In this document: in pieces, positions 49,567 through 57,623 of the stretch | Layout: each line of letters starts with the position of its first letter | Numbering within the stretch: the stretch's first letter is position 1 | Made by a program: the position numbers and the translations under genes | NCBI RefSeq assembly: GCF_005576615.1 | Contig: NZ_CP040330.1 | Coordinates: forward strand, 1,488,001 to 1,552,000 | DNA from: Natrinema versiforme | Lineage (GTDB): Archaea > Halobacteriota > Halobacteria > Halobacteriales > Natrialbaceae | DNA: 64,000 nucleotides | Direction of reading: 5' to 3' | Notes under the pieces: model-generated | Told to the model about the DNA's origin: nothing | Seen by the model: the letters and a program-made list of their open reading frames with translations, nothing else | Databases searched by the model: none

Positions 49567-50790
49567 ATGCCCTCCACTCGACGGACGCTGCTGACGAGCG
49601 TCGGCGCCGCCGTTACGAGCATGACGCTCGCGGGCTGTTCGCAGCTCCCAGCCGCCCTCGGCCCCGATCCAGAGCCCGATGAGCCGCCCGAATCGGGCGT
49701 CGAGAGGCGGGTTGACCCCGGCGATCACATTCTCGGTGCCGACGGCGACTGGTCGAGTTTCGGCTGTAACGCCGCCAATACCCGCGCTGTCGCCGACGGT
49801 CAGGCACCGGTCGACGGCGTCAGCGAGCGCTGGCGGGCCGATGTCGCACAACTTGGGTATCGGGCGCCGGTCGTCGCTGGCGGTCGCGTCTATCACCCCG
49901 ACGGCCGAAGACTGCGGGTCTTCGACGCCGCGGACGGAACGGAGTTGTGGACCCTCGAGGACAGCCGGGTAGCGCCGTTGGTTCGCGACGGCGTGGTCTA
50001 CGTCCCCGTCGGAACCACCCTCTACGCCCTCGAGGCCGACACCGGCGACGAACTGTGGAATCGGGAGTTCGAAACGCGGGGAAGCGTGACGACGCCGACG
50101 ACGTACGAGGGACGCCAGTTGGTCTGTGGCGCGGGCGAACGCGTCGTCTCGCTCGATCCCGAGACCGCCGAGATCCGGTGGGAACGCGAGGTCTTCGGAC
50201 AGGTGCTCGACCACCTCGCCGTCTTCCAGGGCTACGGGTTCGTCGTCGCGACTGAGGCCGGCGAGGTCTCCCTGTTCTCCGAGGAGGGGACGGGCTGGCG
50301 GCGGTGGGAGCTCCCGTCGACGCCGACGTGTCCGCCGAGCGCCGATACGGACTCGATCTACGTCACCTGTCGTAACGGGACGACGTACGCGCTAATGGAC
50401 GACGGACTTTCGGACCCGGAGATCACCTGGACGGACGACACGGGCTGGGCCGAACGCGGGATCGGCGTCGTCGACGATCTCGTCCTCGTCGCGAACGGTC
50501 GCGGACTCCACGCCGTCGACGCCGAATCCGGCGAGCATCGCTGGGAATACGACACCGGCGACTGGCGACATACAGCCCCCGCGTACGGTCGCGACACGCT
50601 GTTCGTCGGCGGCGACCGACTCTGGGCGGTCGATCCAACACCCGGTGACAGCCCGGACGGCGGCCCTGCGGTCCGATTCGAACGAAAATTCGCGGGTCGG
50701 GTCGGTCTGGGTCCGGTCCTCGACGACGGTACGCTGTACGTCGTCGCCGAAGTCGAAGACGAGACGTTCGCGCTGCTGGCGCTGGACTGA
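49567..50790 (+). CDS. Tat-exported PQQ-propeller lipoprotein (BamB/YvgB-like)
   Basis: 407 residues. N-terminus MPSTRRTLLTSVGAAVTSMTLAGC is a Tat signal with lipobox (Cys about 24), so it is anchored outside the membrane. The body repeats the propeller blade pattern V..G.VY....L.A.DA..G...W (VVAGGRVYHPDGRRLRVFDAADGTELWTL, VVYVPVGTTLYALEADTGDELWNRE, WEREVFGQVLDHLAVFQGYGFVV). This is a PQQ-type beta-propeller; the role could be binding or a dehydrogenase subunit. No PQQ-binding Cys or metal residue can be assigned. Confidence 0.8.
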   Translation: MPSTRRTLLTSVGAAVTSMTLAGCSQLPAALGPDPEPDEPPESGVERRVDPGDHILGADGDWSSFGCNAANTRAVADGQAPVDGVSERWRADVAQLGYRAPVVAGGRVYHPDGRRLRVFDAADGTELWTLEDSRVAPLVRDGVVYVPVGTTLYALEADTGDELWNREFETRGSVTTPTTYEGRQLVCGAGERVVSLDPETAEIRWEREVFGQVLDHLAVFQGYGFVVATEAGEVSLFSEEGTGWRRWELPSTPTCPPSADTDSIYVTCRNGTTYALMDDGLSDPEITWTDDTGWAERGIGVVDDLVLVANGRGLHAVDAESGEHRWEYDTGDWRHTAPAYGRDTLFVGGDRLWAVDPTPGDSPDGGPAVRFERKFAGRVGLGPVLDDGTLYVVAEVEDETFALLALD

Positions 50791-50928
50791 GCCACGGATC
50801 GTCGGGAAACGCCGCCAGATTCCCTCACCGGCTACGATCTGTACCGTCCGCATACTCGCGGGAATTACTGACACGCATTTCAGTATATGGAAAATATTAA
50901 GCGTCGGTATAGCCTAGCCGTGACCACG

Positions 50929-51933
50929 ATGACTGAGTACGTTTCGACCACGCCGGGGCTGTATCCGCTCCCGGACTGGGCGAAAGACGACCTTTCAGAC
51001 CTGAAAGGACACCAGAAACACGACCTCATCAGCGGCGACGAGGGCGAGGCAATCACCGCGGCCTACGAGGAGGCCCGCGACGAAGTGATCGGCGTCCAGC
51101 AAGACGCCGGCCTCGACCGCGTCGTCGAGGGGCAACTGCGCTGGGACGACATGCTCGCCCACCCGCTGGCCGTCGCCGACGCCGTCGAAACGCGCGGGAT
51201 CGTCCGCTACTACGACAACAACAACTTCTACCGAGAGCCGGTCGTCCAGGACGACCTCGAGCCCACCGGCGACGTCGCCTCCGAACTCGAGGCGACCGCG
51301 GAACTGACCGACGGCGACGACCTGCAGGCAGTTCTCCCCGGTCCGTACTCGCTTTCGGACCTCGCGACTGACGAACAGTACGGCGACGAGGCCGACTTCC
51401 TCGGTGCAATTGCCGACTTCCTCGAGGGTGAGGTCGACGCCTTCCCCGAGCACGAGACGCTGTTCCTGCTCGAGCCCTCGCTGGTCGAGAACGCTCCCGA
51501 CGACGGACAGGACGAGCGCGCGAGCGAGGCGATCGATCAGGTCGCTGGCGCGACCGACGCCGACGTCGTCGTCCAGCCCTACTGGGGCGCACTCGAGGAG
51601 AAGGTCTACGCGCACCTGCTCGACGCCGACATCGACGCGGTCGGCTTCGACTTCGTCGCGAATCAGGACGACAACCTCTACAACATTCAGGAGTACGGCG
51701 CACCTGACGACATCGCGCTGGGCCTCGCGGACGGCCAGAACACGCTCGTCGAGGATCCCGAAGCGATCCGCGACCGGGTCGAGTGGGTCGAAGGCCAACT
51801 CGGCGTCACCGAGTTCGAGACGGTCTACCTGACGACGAACACCGAGACGTTCTACCTGCCCTACGGCAAGTACGTGGAGAAACTCGAGGTCCTTGCGGAG
51901 GCCGCAGACCTCGCGGAGGTGACAGCAGCATGA
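50929..51933 (+). CDS. metE: Methionine synthase-like (MetE N-terminal module)
   Basis: 334 residues, MTEYVSTTPGLYPLPDWAKDDLSDLKGHQKHDLISGDEGEAITAAYEEARDEVIGVQQDAGLDRVVEGQLRWDDMLAHPLAVA. The barrel continues with LPGPYSLSDLA, LEPSLVENAP, DVVVQPYWGALEEKVY and ETVYLTTNTETFYLPYGKYVEKL. It is one of the two proteins that together replace bacterial cobalamin-independent MetE; the N-terminal half lacks the zinc ligands present in the next gene. AATATTAAG (50892-50900) lies about 33 bp before ATG 50929. The stop overlaps the next start. Confidence 0.87.
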   Translation: MTEYVSTTPGLYPLPDWAKDDLSDLKGHQKHDLISGDEGEAITAAYEEARDEVIGVQQDAGLDRVVEGQLRWDDMLAHPLAVADAVETRGIVRYYDNNNFYREPVVQDDLEPTGDVASELEATAELTDGDDLQAVLPGPYSLSDLATDEQYGDEADFLGAIADFLEGEVDAFPEHETLFLLEPSLVENAPDDGQDERASEAIDQVAGATDADVVVQPYWGALEEKVYAHLLDADIDAVGFDFVANQDDNLYNIQEYGAPDDIALGLADGQNTLVEDPEAIRDRVEWVEGQLGVTEFETVYLTTNTETFYLPYGKYVEKLEVLAEAADLAEVTAA

Positions 51934-53006
51934 GCACGAACGAGAACAAAGATCAGTTCCGACCGCCCGAGCACGATTCCGACCACTTCCTGCTGACGAC
52001 CGTCGTCGGCTCCTACCCCAAGCCCAAGTGGCTCAACCGCGCGAAGGAACTCTATCAGGACGAGGATCACGGGTTCGACGCCGACGACTATCAGGAGGCC
52101 AAAGACGACGCCTCGCGACTCATCACGAACGAGCACGAGCGCGCCGGCCTCGACGTCGTTGTCGACGGCGAGATGCGGCGCAACGAGATGGTCGAGTTCT
52201 TCGCCCACCGTATCGAGGGCTACGAGTTCAACGGCCCCGTCAAGGTCTGGGGACACAACTACTTCGACAAGCCGAGCGTCGTCAGCGAAGTCGAGTACGA
52301 CGACAGCTGGCTCGTCGACGAGTACGAGTTCACCGCCGACGCGAGCGACCGACCGGTCAAGGTCCCGATCACGGGTCCCTACACGCTCGCGAACTGGTCC
52401 TTTAACGAGGCCTACGAGGACGACGACGAACTCACCCTCGAGCTCGCCGACCTCGTCAACGAGGAGATCGAGAAACTCGTCGACGCCGGCGCGCGCTACA
52501 TCCAGATCGACGAGCCCGCGCTCGCGACGACGCCCGACGACCACGCCATCGTCGGCGAGGCCCTAGAGCGCATCGTCGCCGACCTCCCCGAGGAGGTCCG
52601 CATCGGTCTCCACGTCTGTTACGGCGACTACTCCCGTATCTATCCCGAAATCCTCGAGTTCCCGGTCGACGAGTTCGACCTCGAACTCGCGAACGGCGAC
52701 TACGACCAGCTCGATGTGTTCAAGGACCCCGAGTTCACCAAGGATCTCGCGCTCGGCGTCTGTGACGCCCACGTCGCGGAAGTCGAGTCCGTCGAGCAGA
52801 TCGAGGAAAACATCAAGAAGGGCCTCGAGGTCGTCCCGCCGGAACAGCTCGTCGTCTCGCCGGACTGCGGCGTGAAGCTGCTGCCCCGCGAGGTCGCCTA
52901 CGGCAAGATGGCGAATATGGTGCAGGCGGCCCGTAACGTCGAGGAGGACCTCGACGCGGGCACCATCGATATCGAGCGCGGTGCGCCGACGCCGGCCGAC
53001 GACTGA
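51930..53006 (+). CDS. metE: Methionine synthase, cobalamin-independent (MetE C-terminal catalytic module)
   Basis: 358 residues. VGSYPKPKWLNRAKEL, GEMRRNEMVEFFAHRIEGYEFNG, ITGPYTLANWSF, AGARYIQIDEPALA, GLHVCYGDYSRIYPEI and VSPDCGVKLLPREVAYGKM are catalytic-domain blocks of MetE. GLHVCYGD (His/Cys) and SPDCG (Cys) are the expected zinc ligands that activate homocysteine. The enzyme methylates homocysteine; the archaeal methyl donor is not fixed by sequence. The ATG overlaps the stop of the upstream module by 4 bp (ATGA), so the two are translationally coupled, probably one functional complex. Confidence 0.92.
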   Translation: MSTNENKDQFRPPEHDSDHFLLTTVVGSYPKPKWLNRAKELYQDEDHGFDADDYQEAKDDASRLITNEHERAGLDVVVDGEMRRNEMVEFFAHRIEGYEFNGPVKVWGHNYFDKPSVVSEVEYDDSWLVDEYEFTADASDRPVKVPITGPYTLANWSFNEAYEDDDELTLELADLVNEEIEKLVDAGARYIQIDEPALATTPDDHAIVGEALERIVADLPEEVRIGLHVCYGDYSRIYPEILEFPVDEFDLELANGDYDQLDVFKDPEFTKDLALGVCDAHVAEVESVEQIEENIKKGLEVVPPEQLVVSPDCGVKLLPREVAYGKMANMVQAARNVEEDLDAGTIDIERGAPTPADD

Positions 53007-53010
53007 CGAC

Positions 53011-53060
53011 TGACGCGGTTCGTCGCGTCACTGCGTTCGACCGGCGAGCGAATCGCCGGT
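53011..53060 (+). terminator. Tandem hairpins after the metE pair
   Basis: TGACGCG/CGCGTCA (53011-53030, loop GTTCGT) begins 5 bp after the metE stop, followed by ACCGGCGA/TCGCCGGT (53040-53060, loop GCGAA). Both are perfect. The rest of the gap to 53258 is AT-rich toward the nitroreductase promoter and holds a small dyad CATCTC/GAGATG (53121-53136). Confidence 0.4.
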
Positions 53061-53225
53061 TGCGATCACTGCCGCGTTCTCTTCACGCCCGTATTCCGTT
53101 TCGACGACGGCACGTGCTCGCATCTCGTGTGAGATGTTCGCACGCATATTTCGATGAAGTTTACTGTTGAATCAAGAAACAGAACACGGACACGAGTGTT
53201 ACCTGATATCCTCCCTGTCTAATAA

Positions 53226-53232
53226 TATATAT
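53226..53232 (+). promoter_or_regulatory. TATA box of the nitroreductase gene
   Basis: TATATAT in a run of AT, centred about 30 bp before ATG 53259, implying a leader of a few nucleotides. Confidence 0.5.
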
Positions 53233-53258
53233 GTGGTCCGAGACCGAATAAACGAGAG

Positions 53259-53876
53259 ATGCAAGACGCTCTCGAGAGCCGACGCGAACTCAGTGACGAT
53301 GTCGCCGAGCACCGCGATCCCGACCACGATATCGATCCGCTGTTCGTCAACCGATGGTCGCCACGCGCGATGACCGGCGAGCCGCTCGAGGAGGACGAGT
53401 ATCTCCCGCTGTTCGAGGCCGCCCGCTGGGCACCCTCCGCGTTCAACAACCAGCACTGGCGGTTCCTCGTCGCCGACCGCGAGGACGAGGAGTGGGACGC
53501 GTTCCTCGATCTGCTCTCCGAGAACAATCGCGCGTGGGCGAGCGACGCCGCCGTGCTCGCCGTCATCGTCTCGAAGACGACGTTCGACCACAACGGCGAA
53601 CCGGCCCCCGTCCACTCCTTCGACACCGGCGCGGCGTGGGAGAACCTCGCGCTCGAGGGCGCACGCCGCGATCTGGCCGTCCACGGAATGGCCGGCTTCG
53701 ATTACGAACGCGCGGCCGCAGAACTCGATGTCCCCGAGGAGTTCGCGGTCGAAGCGATGGTCGCGATCGGCGAGCGCGCGCCGCCCGAAACGCTCCCCGA
53801 GGAGCTACGGGAGCGCGAGCAGCCGAGCGACCGTAAGCCGCTCTCGGAGATCGTCCACCGCGGCGGCTTCGAGTAG
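53259..53876 (+). CDS. Nitroreductase-family NAD(P)H/FMN oxidoreductase
   Basis: 205 residues. FVNRWSPRAMTGEPLEEDEYLPLFEAARWAPSAFNNQHWRFLVADRED is the family opening with FMN contacts (RWSPR, PSAFNNQ), FDTGAAWENLALEGARRDLAVHGMAGFDYERAA is the second FMN block, and VAIGERAPPETLPEELREREQPSDRKPLSEIVHRGGF is the C-terminal end. Such enzymes reduce nitro compounds, quinones or flavins with NAD(P)H. Cytoplasmic. A typical length for the family. Confidence 0.88.
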   Translation: MQDALESRRELSDDVAEHRDPDHDIDPLFVNRWSPRAMTGEPLEEDEYLPLFEAARWAPSAFNNQHWRFLVADREDEEWDAFLDLLSENNRAWASDAAVLAVIVSKTTFDHNGEPAPVHSFDTGAAWENLALEGARRDLAVHGMAGFDYERAAAELDVPEEFAVEAMVAIGERAPPETLPEELREREQPSDRKPLSEIVHRGGFE

Positions 53877-53947
53877 TCGATCCGATCGTTCGCTCGATCC
53901 CCCGTTCCAAGCTCAACGGCTTTTCGTCCGACGACTGAACGGCCGCT

Positions 53948-54055
53948 ATGGACAACCCGCTGTCGAGCGACACGCTCCGCGGGCGAACCGGCTCGCTCGG
54001 ACCGTTCATCCTCCGCCGTGCGGAGCGAACCGAGGCGATCAATTGGGACGAATAG
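53948..54055 (+). CDS. Possible 35-residue small protein
   Basis: An open frame from ATG 53948 to TAG 54055 encodes MDNPLSSDTLRGRTGSLGPF and 15 more residues ending AINWDE. 28 of 34 codons end in G or C, the bias of real genes here. It is below normal gene-finder limits and has no recognised homologue or clear TATA box. It sits between the nitroreductase gene and the convergent hypothetical gene. It may be chance. Confidence 0.3.
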   Translation: MDNPLSSDTLRGRTGSLGPFILRRAERTEAINWDE

Positions 54056-54163
54056 GGCGGATACCCCCTGTGGTGTCCGTGCTCGAGCGGTCCGTGGCAG
54101 GCTCCTCGAGTGATCGATCGGCGTAACCCGACTCGCAATCGAGCCGGGTCGATCTCACTGCTC

Positions 54164-54760
54164 TCAGAGAAGATCGATATTCCCCGGCCTCTCGGCGCTC
54201 CCGACGACGATCGAGCCGTCGCGGCGAACGACGATCCCGTAGCCGAGTAGGGTGCACTCGAGGACCACGTCGTCGGCTCGTCCGCCGTCGCTTCGAACCG
54301 AGTCCTCGACGGCGAACGTGATCGACTCGAGGCTCGAGACGGCCGCCGGAAGTGCCGCGAACGTCTCCGACGGCACGTCCCGGATCTCCCCCTCGACGGT
54401 GAACGAGAGCACGTCGGGCGGCGGTTCGATCGGCTCGCGGTCCTCGTCCGCCGACGACCGGTGCGCGTCGAGCCCGGCCGCGATGTCGTCCCCGTCCGGC
54501 GTCGCGACGCCGACATCGACGGTCTCGAGTCTGAGAGTTGCCGGGCCGGTCAGATCGAGCGCGACGGAGTCCGCGTCGCCGTCCGGTACGGTCACGCGAA
54601 CCGGGTTCAACGTCGTTCCCGCGAACTCGCCGAGCAGCGTCTCGGTCGCTCTCAGAGTGCCCTCCACCCTGAATTCGAGTCCGTCGGGCGGTCGCGTTTC
54701 CACGGTGACGTTCGACAGCCGAACGCTCTCCGCGTCGTCGAATCGGACTGTGTTGCTCAT
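54164..54760 (-). CDS. Hypothetical protein with internal duplication
   Basis: 198 residues, MSNTVRFDDAESVRLSNVTVE. Two halves share the pattern PPDxLxFxVEGxxR: PPDGLEFRVEGTLRATETLLGEFAGTT (residues 24-50) and PPDVLSFTVEGEIRDVPSETFAALPAA (residues about 112-138), followed in each by an alternating beta stretch. Thus it looks like a duplicated small beta domain. No signal peptide or membrane segment. I do not recognise the family. The ATG at 54760 lies in a 157-bp divergent gap to the GH3 gene. Confidence 0.6.
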   Translation of the reverse strand: MSNTVRFDDAESVRLSNVTVETRPPDGLEFRVEGTLRATETLLGEFAGTTLNPVRVTVPDGDADSVALDLTGPATLRLETVDVGVATPDGDDIAAGLDAHRSSADEDREPIEPPPDVLSFTVEGEIRDVPSETFAALPAAVSSLESITFAVEDSVRSDGGRADDVVLECTLLGYGIVVRRDGSIVVGSAERPGNIDLL

Positions 54761-54910
54761 CGGTTTCCGGTGAGCCTACGGTCCGAGCCGGGGAAACGGT
54801 ACCGCCGGGATCCGGCGTGGACGGCGTATTCCCTGCATACGAGAGTCTACTCGAACGCTACACGCAGTGTGTCCGACATAGCTACGTGTTATCCGCTAGA
54901 TAGCTAGGAA

Positions 54911-54918
54911 TTATTTAT
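54911..54918 (+). promoter_or_regulatory. TATA box of the GH3 gene with two CTAG sites just upstream
   Basis: TTATTTAT, about 32 bp before the chosen ATG 54947. CTAG occurs at 54896-54899 and 54904-54907, 8 bp apart, in the BRE position. Confidence 0.5.
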
Positions 54919-54946
54919 GCAGTATCGAGTTATGGCAGAGAGTTGC

Positions 54947-57508
54947 ATGCCAAACGGAAACGATCACGATGGCGTCGACGAATCGCGCAGGACGTTCATG
55001 AAGGCAACCGGTGCGGCGACGGCCGCGGCCGGGCTCGGAGCCACCAGTGCGGCGGCCGGCGACGGGAAGCGATCGAAGCGTCTCGAGGACGCGATCAAGG
55101 CGATGACCCTCGAGCAGAAGGTCGGCCAGATGACCCAGGTCGCGATCGACGATCTCGGCGAGGGGTTCGGCCCCGACACCGCGTTCAACGATCACGACGA
55201 CGTGGACACGGTCGGCGAGCTATTCTCGGAGCTCCACGTCGGTTCGATCCTCAACGGCGGCGCGACGGGACCGACGTTCGACGGCGAGGAGTTCGTCGAG
55301 GGACTCAACGGCCTCCAGGAGTACAACCTCACGGTCAACGAGCCGGCGATCCCGTTCGTCTGGGGCTGTGACGCGCTCCACGGGAACTGCCTGCTCGAGG
55401 GGTGTACGAGCTTCCCGCAGCGACTCAACATGGGCGCGACGCGCGACATCGATCTCGTCGAGGCGGCGGCGACCCACACCGGCGACTCCGTCGCGGCGAT
55501 CGGCGGCCACTGGAATTTCGGGCCGACGCTGGACGTCCTGCGGGACATGCGCTGGGGCCGCTACTTCGAGGGCCACAGCGAGGACGCGATGTTGCTCGGC
55601 GAGATGGGGAAGGCTCGCGCCCGCGGGTTCGAGGCCAACGGCCGGGTCGCCGCGACGGTCAAGCACTTCGCCGGCTACGGCACCCCGAACACCGGTTCCG
55701 ACCGGACCCACGCACGGACCTCGATGCGGGACCTGCGGACCCGCCAGTTCGAGCCCTACCGGCGCGGGCTCGAGGAAGCCAAGACGGTGATGGTCAACAG
55801 CGGCGCGGTCAACGGGAAGCCGGCCCACGCCTCCTCGTGGCTGCTGACGACGGTCCTGCGGGACCGATTCGACTTCGATGGCGTGGTCCTGACCGACTGG
55901 GACGACTTCGAGCGGATGCTCTCCAACCACGAGTACCTGCCCGAGACCGACGCCGGCTGGCGCGAGTCGGTCCGGCAGGGTATCGAAGCCGGCGTCGATA
56001 TGCACATGTGCGGCGGCGAGACGGCGCCGACCGACTTCATCGACACCGTGATCGACCTCGTCGAGAGCGGCGACCTCTCCGAGGCACGCATCGACGAGTC
56101 GGTCCGTCGCATCCTCGAGCTCAAGGCCGACCTCGGGCTGTTCGCGGACCCGCTCGCGCCGGAAGACGAGATCGGCGACATCGTCGGCGGCGCTGCCGAT
56201 GTCTCCGAGCAACTCGCCAAGGAGTCGCTGGTCCTGCTGCAAAACGAGGACGACACGCTCCCGCTCGAGGGCGTCGACGACCTGCTGCTGACCGGGCCCG
56301 GCGTCCACGAAGGGATGGAAAACCGGTTCCTGATGCAACACGGCGGCTGGACGCTCGGCTGGCAGGGGATCGAGGACGGGAACCTGACCGAGGACGGCCC
56401 GCGACCGCGCCAGAACACGATCGAGGGCGAACTGGCAGCGCGGCTCGGCGACGGGCTCACACACGTCCCGACGGAGTACGAGCCCGCGGCCTACGAGAGC
56501 CTCTACGAGAACTTCGATAACGGCTTCTTCGATGTCACCGACGAGCAGGCGGCGGCGGTCCGCGAGGCCGCACCTGGCTCCGACGCCGTCGTCGTCGTCC
56601 TCGGCGAGGGAACGCACAACGAGGGCTTCGGCGACCGGGACAAGATGCGCTTCCTCGAGGCCCAGCGGGAACTCGTCGAACTCGTCGATAGCGAGACCGG
56701 CGACGACGTCCCGCTCGTCGGTGTGATCCTCGCCGGAAGCCCGCGCGGCACGGCGGAGACGTTCGAGCACCTCGATGCCGTGCTCTTCGCCGGCCAACCG
56801 GGCAGCGATGCCGGCGTCGCGATCGCCGACACGCTCTTTGGCGACTACAACCCCTCCGGGAAGCTTCCGTTCACGTGGGAGTCCCACGTCGGGCACGTCC
56901 CCCAGATCTACGACGAGTATCCGCCGCGCCATCCCGACAGTGCGGGCGATCAGATGGTCCAGTTCGAGTTCGGCCACGGCCTCTCCTACACCGACTGGGA
57001 GTACGCGGACCTGTCGCTGTCGACCGAGTCGGTGACGAACCCCGCCTCGACGCCGACCGTGACGGCCCACGTCACCGTTGAGAACGCCGGCGACACGGCC
57101 GGCGAGCACATCGTCGAGATCTACAACACCGAATCCTACGGCTCCGTGCTCCAGCCCCAGCGTCGTCTGATGGGCTTCGAGCGGGTCGCCCTCGAGCCGG
57201 GCGAGCGCGAGACCGTCGCCGTCGACCTCGACCTCTCGACGCTCGAGGTCGTCCCCGGCGACGTTCCCGGCTGGGGGCCCCGGGTCGTCGAGGCCGGCGA
57301 GTACGAGCTCGCAGTCGGCTCCGACTGGGGCGTGAACGCGAGCGACGAGGACGGCGGTGGCGGCGAGACGACGACGCTGACCGTCGGAGAGACGGCCTCC
57401 ATCACCGATCCCGAGCCGACGCCCGGTCGCTACGACATCGACGGGGACGGGGACGAGGACTTCAGCGACGTGATGGCGCTCCACCGACGACTCAAGCGGC
57501 GACGGTAA
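54947..57508 (+). CDS. Tat-exported GH3-family beta-glucosidase with dockerin-like tail
   Basis: 853 residues from ATG 54947. Tat signal: ESRRTFMKATGAATAAAGLGATSAAA. GH3 domain: KAMTLEQKVGQMTQVAIDD, LHVGSILNG, FVWGCDALHG, VKHFAGYGTPNTGSDR, and DGVVLTDWDDFERML with the nucleophile Asp317; the second domain starts after ELKADLGLF (LAKESLVLLQNEDDTLPL) and an FN3-like domain follows (VENAGDTAGEHIVEIYN). The last 30 residues (GRYDIDGDGDEDFSDVMALHRRL) carry one Ca2+-loop, dockerin-like motif. It probably hydrolyses beta-glucosides outside the cell. ATGs at 54917 and 54932 are alternatives; TATA spacing favours 54947. Confidence 0.92.
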   Translation: MPNGNDHDGVDESRRTFMKATGAATAAAGLGATSAAAGDGKRSKRLEDAIKAMTLEQKVGQMTQVAIDDLGEGFGPDTAFNDHDDVDTVGELFSELHVGSILNGGATGPTFDGEEFVEGLNGLQEYNLTVNEPAIPFVWGCDALHGNCLLEGCTSFPQRLNMGATRDIDLVEAAATHTGDSVAAIGGHWNFGPTLDVLRDMRWGRYFEGHSEDAMLLGEMGKARARGFEANGRVAATVKHFAGYGTPNTGSDRTHARTSMRDLRTRQFEPYRRGLEEAKTVMVNSGAVNGKPAHASSWLLTTVLRDRFDFDGVVLTDWDDFERMLSNHEYLPETDAGWRESVRQGIEAGVDMHMCGGETAPTDFIDTVIDLVESGDLSEARIDESVRRILELKADLGLFADPLAPEDEIGDIVGGAADVSEQLAKESLVLLQNEDDTLPLEGVDDLLLTGPGVHEGMENRFLMQHGGWTLGWQGIEDGNLTEDGPRPRQNTIEGELAARLGDGLTHVPTEYEPAAYESLYENFDNGFFDVTDEQAAAVREAAPGSDAVVVVLGEGTHNEGFGDRDKMRFLEAQRELVELVDSETGDDVPLVGVILAGSPRGTAETFEHLDAVLFAGQPGSDAGVAIADTLFGDYNPSGKLPFTWESHVGHVPQIYDEYPPRHPDSAGDQMVQFEFGHGLSYTDWEYADLSLSTESVTNPASTPTVTAHVTVENAGDTAGEHIVEIYNTESYGSVLQPQRRLMGFERVALEPGERETVAVDLDLSTLEVVPGDVPGWGPRVVEAGEYELAVGSDWGVNASDEDGGGGETTTLTVGETASITDPEPTPGRYDIDGDGDEDFSDVMALHRRLKRRR

Positions 57509-57554
57509 TACGACGGGGCCCACCGCGGCAGTGACCATTGGGGCTGCAGCCGTC

Positions 57555-57577
57555 GCGGGAACGCGACCGCGTCCCGC
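57555..57577 (+). terminator. Hairpin after the GH3 gene
   Basis: GCGGGA(a)CGC (57555-57564) pairs with GCGTCCCGC (57569-57577) with one bulged A around a GACC loop, 47 bp after the GH3 stop. No T-run follows, so its termination role is uncertain. Confidence 0.3.
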
Positions 57578-57623
57578 ACCCGCTTCGCCAACAACTAACT
57601 GTCGGCTCGGCGAACGGGTGACC

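Noticed and set aside
50791-50928. SAM or methionine riboswitch before the metE pair
   Set aside because: No SAM-I or SAM-II like core, and the TATA box leaves a leader too short to carry one.
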